A stretch of 64,000 nt of DNA from Taxillus chinensis (lineage: Eukaryota > Streptophyta > Magnoliopsida > Santalales > Loranthaceae): the NCBI GenBank assembly GCA_023512835.1, contig CM042092.1:54318400-54382399 (forward strand), in the 5' to 3' direction. Below, piece after piece: positions 55,721 through 64,000 of this stretch (the first letter of the stretch is position 1; each line of letters begins with the position of its first letter). The notes below the pieces were generated by a model. That model worked only from the letters and a program-made list of their open reading frames with translations. It ran no database searches and had not been told where the DNA came from. Both the position numbers and the translations under genes were made by a program.

Positions 55721-57779
55721 GGGATAAAGAAAATTCAAGCCTTGATTAGGGCCGAGAACTACCTAGTGAGGCCAGTAGGAGAGCATGGCAAAACTTTCCT
55801 TAGTCAAGGGTACGATTTCAATTCTCGCGTGTTAAGGTTTCTCTTTTATTGGTGATATCATGCCCCTTTAACGATAGTGATCGGTTGAGTCTCGTATTGG
55901 CTTAGGTGAGAATGGGTGAACCTTTGATTGCTGAGTTCCTAGCAATTGAATTAAGACACTTGTGATAGAGGGGTATTCTCATTGGTAGGACTCTTGAGCC
56001 ACAGTTTTATGTTAGGTAAGGCTTAGAAGATCGTTTGAGCTACCATTTTTAATGGACACGATTGGTGACCTACTACAGAATAAATAAGTAAAATGAATAA
56101 ATAAATGTATGACACCAAAAAAATAATAAATTACTAATAGTTATGATAATAAATAGATGTTGTAAAGAATTTGATGGTCTTAATGTGGTCTAAAGTGTTA
56201 ATCGTATCTTTATGTGGTAGTCAATTTTGGCACCCGTGTGTAAGGAAAGTAATAAATGTTATTGTGTTACTCCTAATACTTTAGTGTAAGTGAGATTACC
56301 TCTAAACTGGCTAGCCTAGAAAACTTTAAGGCATAAATTAATGGCTTATGGGTAATGTGTGACCCCTCCGTGGCAACCTTGAATAATATAAATATGTTTT
56401 CGTGTGAGTCGAAGTATGTGTAGAAGTGCTACCTGAGAGGCATGTTCTTTTGGTAACCTTTCCAAGTATTGGGGTTGAGGGAGGAGCCACTAGTATAACT
56501 CACTCCTTGAGTCATTTAGATCTCAATTGGTTGGCGAGAGTGGTATGTGATTTTAAGGTTCTTGTGGAGGTCTTGTGGAGACGGTTGCAAATTCTCGGGT
56601 GGCCAAACATTGACCACGTGTCATGCTTGTGATGTGTGAAAGATCTTGAGTAATGTTCATAGGATATGTCGTGAAATGGGTATGTGCATGTATAAAAAGT
56701 GAAGTGTTTTGGAACTAAACTATCGGCTATGAGTAGGTTTATAGGATCGTGCCCAGTGAATCCAATCAGTACAAGTAGGCAAGCGAGTGAGATTGGGCAA
56801 GCCTTGTTCGGGCTTTTCCCCACATTTGGGAGACATCTTCTGAGGGGTTGAGGATGTACTTCTGGTGGTAGGACCACTCCGTTAATCCATGTCTTGTGGG
56901 CAATAGGCTTAAAAGAGGCGAGGAGGTGGGAGGCTAGTATGTTCTCTCTTACATGTGTTCTGCATTGTAGTTTATTTTGTGTGTTTTGATTGCTTTGTTT
57001 TGTTGCATGTGTTGCATATGTGCTAAAGGTGTATAGCAGAGTTCTTATGTGTGGGTATCATGGCATACATATGTAGAGGAGTAGGAGGTGATGCATTAGT
57101 ATAATATATGTGGTGTGAGGACGAAGAGGGGTGTTATGTGTGATGTTGTTGATGTTATTCCTTGTCATATGTGATGGCATGCTAAGTTAAAGTGTTAAAG
57201 TGTTGATGAGTTTTGATTCACATAGTTGAGTCAGTTGTGAGTTTTTGCTTGGAAGGGGTATTAGTGTTACTCCTTTGGGGGAGATTTGTGTCATGCGGCT
57301 ATTATGGGGTCTTCATGCTACATATATTCTTCTTGAAAGTCTTTCATGTGTATTATTATGCGGTAAGTGAGATGCTTCATGCCATCAAGGTGTTGGTATG
57401 TTTGGGTGCTCCGAGAAAGTCTCGAATCAGGTGTTTATATGTATTATTTTCTGTGCTTACTGGGAGGAATTGCGGTGACCGCATTAAGCTGAGGCTATAA
57501 GTTGAGTATTCCGTAGTTAATTTGAGTGTTTTGCTAGTGTGTTGAGGAAAAAGGCACATTTTTTTTGTTATAAGGGAGTTGGTGGCCTATAAGGTGGAGT
57601 ACGTCATGGAGGCAAAGGATTCCATTATGACCCATGAGTGGTGACACAGAGGTATCAGTTGATGTCTTGTTGTAGGTAAGAGAACTTTCCAAGTTGGAGA
57701 GAGAGCTGTGTTATTTATTATTAACCGACGTCAAGGGATAAGTCGCACCTTATCGCATAGGGTGTCTGTTGACTTAGTA
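55721..57779 (+). other. Unassigned interior of the Tekay-like element
   Basis: Should hold protease, RT and most of RNase H, but no motif is readable in any frame. Short GT-rich and AT-rich stretches alternate. It may be heavily decayed pol or unrelated filler of a non-autonomous derivative. Confidence 0.35.
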
Positions 57780-59395
57780 TGAAAGCTGATATGGTAGTGA
57801 GAAAGTGGGAGCTCATGGAACAATTGGCAATGTTGCAGTTGCATCCTATTGCTCGTGATGGTAGGACAATTCTAAGCCCTATTATTGTTGTGCCTGAGCT
57901 GTACCAATGAGTTCGGGCAGGCCAGTTGACTAATATAGAGTGTGAGGTTTTCCATTCCCGCAATGATGCTAGTGAGCTATCTGAGGATTGGACAGAGGGT
58001 CCTGAGCATTAGTTGTCTTTTTAGGGGTGGCTAGTAGTGGCTTCGTCTCTCCAAGATGAAGTGATGAGGGATTTCCATCAGTCTAGAGTTGCAGTGCATC
58101 TAGGGAGTATGAAGATTTACCATGCATTTTGGGGTCATTTTTGGTGGCCTAGGATGAAACATGATGTGGCGGAATTTGTTGCGAGGTGCCTTACTTGTCA
58201 ACAAGTGAAAGTTGAATTTCAGCGGCCAGCAAGTATGTTACAACCATTGCCCGTAGCAGAGTGGAAGTGGGACCACATAGCGATTGATTTTGTGACTGGC
58301 CTTCCACCTACCATTGGGAGGAAAGACATTATATGGGTGATTATGGATTAGCTAACGAAGTCGGCTCATTTTCTTGCCGTTTGCGAGTGGGATTCTATTG
58401 GGGCTTTGAGTCAACTTTATGTGAATGAGATTGTGAGATTGCATGGGGTACTATCGTAGATTGTGTCCGACAGAAATTCGAGGTTCACCTCCTCTTTTTG
58501 GGCAAGCTTGCAGGAGTCTATGGGAACAAAGCTTAGCTTGAGTACAACTTTTCACCCTGAAATTGACGGTCGGAGAGACATGACAAATCAGACATTAGAG
58601 GACATGTTGCGGGCCTGTGTGCTAGATTTTGGGGGTTCGTGGGCAACTCACCTTCCTTTGGTGGAGTTTGCTTACAACAACACTTATCAGGCATCCATTG
58701 GGATGACTCCTTTTGAGGCATTGTATGGCAGACCGTGTCGATCACCCTTGTGTTGGACTGAGTTGAGGGAAACAGCTCTTTTGGGACCACAGTTGGTTCA
58801 AGAGGCTACCGAGAAGGTCAAGTTGATTCGTCAGTGCTTGTTGTCAGCTCAAAGTTGACAAAAATCTTATACAGATCAGCGGCGGCGCCCTTTGGAGTTT
58901 TCCATGGGCACTCATGTCTTTCTCCGTATTTCCCCACTTCGTGGGCATTGGCGATTTGGGAGAGGTTCCAAGCTATCTCTGCGGTTTATTAGTCCTTTTG
59001 AGATTATGGCTTGTGTGGGGCCAATGGCCTACTAGTTAGCATTACCACCGCGGTTGAGTCGGGTGCACAATGTGTCCATGTGTCCCAGTTGAGGAAATAT
59101 CATCCTGGCCCGACTCATGTGATTGATTGAGGGACATTGGATATTGAGGATGACATGTCCGTTGTTGAGGTCCCTATCCAGATACTGGATCGACAGGAGA
59201 AGCTTTTGCGTGGTCGTGCTATTCCTTTAGTTCACGTGCTATGGCAGCATTGTGGCATTGAGGAGACATGGGAATGTGAGTCCATGATACGTGAGTAGCA
59301 CCCAGAGTTGTTCAAGGACCGAACAATCTTGAGGGTGGGAGGTGGTCATGGCCAAGAGAGTGATATGATTTCCTGTGCTAGTTGTTCATGATGTG
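57780..59395 (+). pseudogene. Tekay-like integrase and C-terminal domain
   Basis: HHCC region DEVMRDFHQSRVAVHLGSMK, HFWWPRMKHDVAEF and CLTCQQVK (58050-58210). Core EWKWDHIAIDFVTGLPPTIG, TKSAHFLAVCEWDSI, SDRNSRFTSSFWASLQESMG and FHPEIDGRRDMTNQTLEDML. Then FGGSWATHLPLVEFAYNNTY and SIGMTPFEALYGRPCRSPLC. The C-terminal region QEKLLRGRAIPLVHVLWQHC is the degenerate chromodomain-like end of Tekay integrases. Stops at DRLTKSAHF (DxLTK), before SDRNS and in the GPF region. Confidence 0.85.
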
Positions 59396-59653
59396 TTGTG
59401 TATTGTCCTTTTGAGACATGTACCTATATTTGAGATATGTTTGTGACATGCGGGTATGTGTTATATGCATTGTGGTGGTACTTTGTTGAGTTTGTGGATG
59501 TATGTCCTTTTATGTCTTTGTGTGCGGTGTATGATCCATTTGTGTGTTGTGGTTTTGCGGTTTTGCATAATGAGGTGCATGTGTTTGTTATTCCTTGCGT
59601 TCTAGTGGCATGTTGTTTCTTTTCGAGGACGAAAAGTCTTAAAGGAAAGAGGA
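59396..59653 (+). other. 3' untranslated region and polypurine tract
   Basis: Ends TTTTCGAGGACGAAAAGTCT, then AAAGGAAAGAGGA directly before the LTR TG at 59654. The form TTCGAGGACGAA plus purine tract is typical of Tekay/Del elements. Confidence 0.75.
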
Positions 59654-60371
59654 TGTAATGACCCGTGTTTTGGGATGTGTGGAGTTAGTCACAGTTATGC
59701 CTTTTGGGTGAAAATTATCAGGTCTTTAGGAGATTTCTTCTCATACACATTGACTAGAACACTTTGTATATAGATGAGCAAGCTTGAGGCAAGAGATGAT
59801 CTCAAGAAGGAGCATTTAGGGGCTGCACGTGACAATGGCCTTTGTCACGTATAGTGATGTTTTTACATGAGAGCCTTCCAGACCAAGTTCTGAAGCTACT
59901 GGCAAAATCCTAGATCATTTGGAGGTTGCACGTGACAATGGCCTTTGTCACATGCAGCCATGTTTTTGCACCGTCACCTTTGTTTTGTTATGTTGATAAT
60001 CTTTTCCCAAAGGGTCATGTTCGAATTATGGGTATTTTGTCATGTGTGGAAGCGGGAAGGTTGAAACATGTTTTACTTATCAAAACTACATCCTTTTGAT
60101 AAGCGAGGTGTCAATATAAAGAGGTTGAGCTCTCTTTGTTTTAGGTTTAGGGTTCATTTCGTCATCCCGCGCACCACCGCAAGGAGAGAGAGAGAGAGAG
60201 AATCTTCTCCTGGGCCGTTCTTGTGGTGATTCACGTGGGTGGACGGCGTCTAGCATGGGAGCAAGAGCAAGGAAGATCCTTCTGGAGGTAGGGATTCGAC
60301 CTCTTGAACTCTGTTCTAGGGTGATACCTTTATGGAAATTGGCATTGTATATATATATATATATATACATA

Positions 60372-60402
<31 letters not shown>

Positions 60403-61368
60403 CCATATAGGTGTGATCTCTTATATGAATGTTGGCCTTCAATGGCAAAGTTATGTTTGGATATGTCGTTGAATTCGGGTCCTGGAGATTTTGGGTTCGT
60501 TCCCGTGGCAGGTGGACCTTGGGGGCCATTGGGGTGTCTGCGCTATTCGTTCTGTGGTTGAGTTCGTTAGGGTTAGTCCTGCGATAGGGCCTCATGAGGA
60601 AACCTTGGGGTTTTCGGGGGAGTTATGTTTGGGAACATAATGTGTGGAAATGATAAATATGGTTTGTGTGGTGATTGTTGAATACATGTACTATTTGATA
60701 TGTAGTGAATGCGTAATATTGTCTTGTGATTATAAGTATGCTATGTGGGATTGTGGTAGCGTGTGTGGCTATGGAGCCTTTGTGGCCATGGTTGTGGTAG
60801 CTGTGTGTGGCTACGGAGCCTGTGTGGCTATGGAGCCGGTGTGGTGTGGTTGTGGAAGCCTATGTGGTCGTGGTTGTGGTTGTGCTTGCTTATGTGGCCT
60901 GTTTGTATGTTGCCGTGTTTATAAATGTTAATTATAACCTATTCATAAATTATTGTCATGACACCGCACTTGTACACGTCCTCATGTAAATGCTAGGTGC
61001 ATGGGATGGGTTGAGGAGATGTGATCCCTACCGAGCGTGTGGTTTCTCACTCCTCTTGTTGTAGATGCTAGGTGCATGGGATGGGTTGGGGAGGCGTTAA
61101 GTGGAACACCAATGTGGAAGACCGTATTTGTTGAATTGTTTTTCCTATTATGTTTGAGGAAAATGATGTAACCCCAGTGGGGAAATGATATAAAAGGATT
61201 TTAAATTAATAAAGTGATGTGGTTTGTCTTATGGACATTTATTGTGGTTTAAATTAAATAATGAAATGTGATGTCCTGTGTCATTATTTATCCCAACCCC
61301 TTATCCACCACGTGGGTAAAGGGGAGTCACGAACCGGTTTCCTCGGGTTGGAAATCCGGAGCGTGACA
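59654..61368 (+). repeat. 3' LTR of the Tekay-like element
   Basis: 1715 bp, TGTAATGACCC to GAGCGTGACA. TATA-like AATATAAAGAGG near 60112. Contains (GA)n at 60183-60200 and (TA)n(GT)n at 60347-60398, with the dinucleotides in the opposite order to the 5' LTR. GGCTATGGAGCCTGTG-type repeats lie at 60765-60850. Its U3 holds two G-box hairpins. Confidence 0.9.
59824..59958. promoter_or_regulatory. Two G-box hairpin modules in the Tekay-like U3
   Basis: GCACGTGACAATGGCCTTTG then TCACGT (about 59824-59851), and again GCACGTGACAATGGCCTTTG then TCACATGC (about 59928-59958). Starts are about 104 bp apart and 150-290 bp upstream of the TATA box. Confidence 0.55.
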
Positions 61369-62828
61369 TAACCACGGACATGTCATCCTTAATATTCAAT
61401 GTCCCCCAATAAATCACGTGAGTGGGGTTAGGATGATACTCTCTCAGCTGGGACACATGGAACACATTATGCACCCGACTCACCCGCAATGACAATGCTA
61501 ATCGGTAGGCCACTAGCCCCAGACGAGCCATAACCTCAAAAAGACCAATAAACCGCGAAGATTGCTTGGAACCACTCCCAAAGTGCCAATGACCACGACG
61601 TGGAGAAACACATGATCTCCCACAGAAGACTCCAAAGGTTGCCGTTGCTGATCTGCATAAGATTTCTGTCGACTCTGAGCCGACAACAAGCCCTCACGAA
61701 TCAACTTGACCTTCTCGGTAGCCTCTTGAACCAACTGTGGTCTCAAAAGAGCTGCCTCCCTCACCTCATTCCAACATAAAGGTGATTGACACGGCCTGCC
61801 ATACAATGCCTCAAAAGGAGTCATCCCAATGGATGCCTAATAACTGTTGTTGTAAGCAAACTCCACCAAAGGAAGGTGAGTAGCCCACGAACCCCCAAAA
61901 TCTAGCACACAGGCCCTCAACATGTCCTCCAATATCTGATTCATTCTCTCTATCTGGCCGTCAGTCCCAAGGTGAAAAGTTGTACTCAAGCTAAGCTTTG
62001 TCCCCATGGCCTCCTGTAAGCCTACCCAAAAATGGGAGGTGAACCATGAATCTCGATCGGACGCAATCGACGATGGTACCCCATGCAATCTAACAATTTC
62101 GTTCACATAAAGCCGACTCAATGCCCCAATGGAATCTCACTCTCGAACGGCAAGGAAATGGGCCGACTTCGTTAGCCGATCCACATCACCCATATCATGT
62201 CTTTCCTCCCAATGGTGAGTGGAAGGCCAGTCACAAAATCGATCGCTATGTGGTCCCACTTCCACTCCGCTATCGGCAACGATTGCAACATGCCCGCCGG
62301 CCACTAATGCTCGGCTTTCACCTACCGACAAGTGAGGCACCTCAAAACAAATGCCGCCACATCACATTTCATGCCAGGCCACCAAAAATGTCCCCGAAGT
62401 GCATGGTACATCTTTGTACCCCCTAGATGCACAAAGCTAGAGACCTGGTGGAAATCCCTCATCACCTCGGCTCGGAGAGACAAAGCCACTACTTGCCGCC
62501 CCCGAAAAGACAACTCATGCTCAGGACCCCTCTGTCCAATCTTCGGATGGCTCACTAGCCTCAACGCGGGCACGGAGAATTTCACACTCAATATCACCCA
62601 ACTGGCCCTCCCGGACTCACTAAGACAACTCAGGCACAATGACAATAGGACTCAGGATTGTCCCACCATCACGAGCAATAGGCCGCAACCGCAACATCAC
62701 CAATCGCTCCATCGCCTTTCACTCTCTCACTGCCACCTCGCTTTCCCTTTCCTACTCAACGCATCAACTACGACATTGCCCTTGCCTGGGGTATAGGCAA
62801 GAGTAAAATCAAAGGTCTGCAAATACTA
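61369..62828 (-). pseudogene. Second Tekay-like integrase/RNase H fragment, minus strand
   Basis: Minus-strand relative of 57780-59130. [20 protein letters not shown] (62820-62760), HHCC region GGTKMYHALRGHFWWPGMKC and core EWKWDHIAIDFVTGLP. Then SDRDSWFTSHFWVGLQEAMG, MTPFEALYGRPCQSPLCWNE and VIYWGTLNIKDDMSVV at the end. Many stops. It ends exactly where the plus-strand 3' LTR begins, which suggests the LTR element inserted here or a rearrangement joined them. Confidence 0.8.
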
Positions 62829-64000
62829 TTTTGGGGTCATTTTTGGTGGCCTAGGATGAAACATGATGTGGCGGAATTTGTTGCGAGGTGCCTTACTTGT
62901 CAACAAGTGAAAGTTGAATTTCCAGCAAGTATGTTACAACCATTGCCCGTAGCAGAGTGGAAGTGGGACCACATAGCGATTGATTTTGTGACTGGCCTTC
63001 CACCTACCATTGGGAGGAAAGACATTATATGGGTGATTATGGATTAGCTAACGAAGTCGGCTCATTTTCTTGCCGTTTGCGAGTGGGATTCTATTGGGGC
63101 TTTGAGTCAACTTTATGTGAATGAGATTGTGAGATTGCATGGGGTACTATCGTAGATTGTGTCCGACAGAAATTCGAGGTTCACCTCCTCTTTTTGGGCA
63201 AGCTTGCAGGAGTCTATGGGAACAAAGCTTAGCTTGAGTACAACTTTTCACCCTGAAATTGACGGTCGGAGAGACATGACAAATCAGACATTAGAGGACA
63301 TGTTGCGGGCCTGTGTGCTAGATTTTGGGGGTTCGTGGGCAACTCACCTTCCTTTGGTGGAGTTTGCTTACAACAACACTTATCAGGCATCCATTGGGAT
63401 GACTCCTTTTGAGGCATTGTATGGCAGACCGTGTCGATCACCCTTGTGTTGGACTGAGTTGAGGGAAACAGCTCTTTTGGGACCACAGTTGGTTCAAGAG
63501 GCTACCGAGAAGGTCAAGTTGATTCGTCAGTGCTTGTTGTCAGCTCAAAGTTGACAAAAATCTTATACAGATCAGCGGCGGCGCCCTTTGGAGTTTTCCA
63601 TGGGCACTCATGTCTTTCTCCGTATTTCCCCACTTCGTGGGCATTGGCGATTTGGGAGAGGTTCCAAGCTATCTCTGCGGTTTATTAGTCCTTTTGAGAT
63701 TATGGCTTGTGTGGGGCCAATGGCCTACTAGTTAGCATTACCACCGCGGTTGAGTCGGGTGCACAATGTGTCCATGTGTCCCAGTTGAGGAAATATCATC
63801 CTGGCCCGACTCATGTGATTGATTGAGGGACATTGGATATTGAGGATGACATGTCCGTTGTTGAGGTCCCTATCCAGATACTGGATCGACAGGAGAAGCT
63901 TTTGCGTGGTCGTGCTATTCCTTTAGTTCACGTGCTATGGCAGCATTGTGGCATTGAGGAGACATGGGAATGTGAGTCCATGATACGTGAGTAGCACCCA
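62829..64000 (+). pseudogene. Near-identical second copy of the Tekay-like integrase region
   Basis: Repeats 58127-59303 with, by eye, one 6-bp difference (TTTCAGCGGCCAGC at 58217 against TTTCCAGC here). All in-frame stops are shared. Runs off the window edge. Confidence 0.9.

Larger units (their letters stand above)
53187..61368 (+). mobile_element. Decayed plus-strand Tekay-like Gypsy element
   Basis: 5' LTR (53187-54515, lacking its first ~330 bp), PBS (54519-54530), degraded gag, a stretch I cannot assign, RNase H end and integrase, polypurine tract and complete 3' LTR (59654-61368). The only plus-strand retroelement with both LTRs here. The truncated 5' LTR abuts the truncated chromovirus gag, so one deletion may have removed both ends. 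Confidence 0.85.

Overview
This window is plant nuclear DNA, almost certainly heterochromatin of a flowering plant with a large repeat load. Nearly all of it is LTR retrotransposons nested in one another. There are Ty3/Gypsy elements of Athila, chromovirus and Tekay/Del type, one Ty1/Copia element, and a solo LTR. The far left is the end of a CACTA DNA transposon that appears to carry pieces of three ordinary plant genes. I see no intact host gene, no rRNA or tRNA gene and no CRISPR array.

Layout. 1-3304: CACTA-type right end (TIR at 3292-3304) with minus-strand fragments of a PDR/ABCG transporter, a CLPTM1-family membrane protein and an inositol polyphosphate kinase (IPK2). 3305-4268: plus-strand Tekay-like gag fragment. 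4269-8275: decayed minus-strand Copia element. 8276-10718 and 50474-53186: the two halves of one minus-strand chromovirus, split by a 39.75-kb insertion. 10719-50468: a minus-strand Athila-type element with 1.54-kb LTRs, a tRNA-Asp-type PBS, a 582-codon gag ORF and a GCACA target-site duplication (TSD). 53187-61368: decayed plus-strand Tekay-like element. 61369-62828: minus-strand relative. 62829-64000: near-identical second copy of the plus-strand integrase region at 58127-59303.

Inside the Athila element a second Gypsy element (37341-46539; TSD TGTCC; 2.5-kb LTR with a minisatellite) sits in the protease gene. A solo LTR (TSD AATAG) sits in a third, env-position ORF. A 16-kb block containing most of the Athila pol and third ORF plus most of the nested Gypsy was then duplicated in tandem (12805-28844 and 28846-44789). 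Without insertions and duplication the Athila element would be about 13 kb.

The most interesting biology is the env-position ORF (13606-17341; 29637-33373). Its C-terminus reads as a Ulp1-type (C48) cysteine peptidase with His, Asp, Gln and Cys in order. It is preceded by what looks like its own promoter: a TATA box like that of the LTR, with hairpin-forming G-box modules about 100 bp apart. The same modules occur upstream of the TATA box in the Athila LTR and in an unrelated Tekay-like LTR. A technical warning also matters: the two 16-kb copies differ again and again at CTG/CAG triplets, which become CG-containing strings in one copy or the other. That looks more like base-calling error at CHG-methylated sites than evolution, so many apparent frameshifts may not be real.
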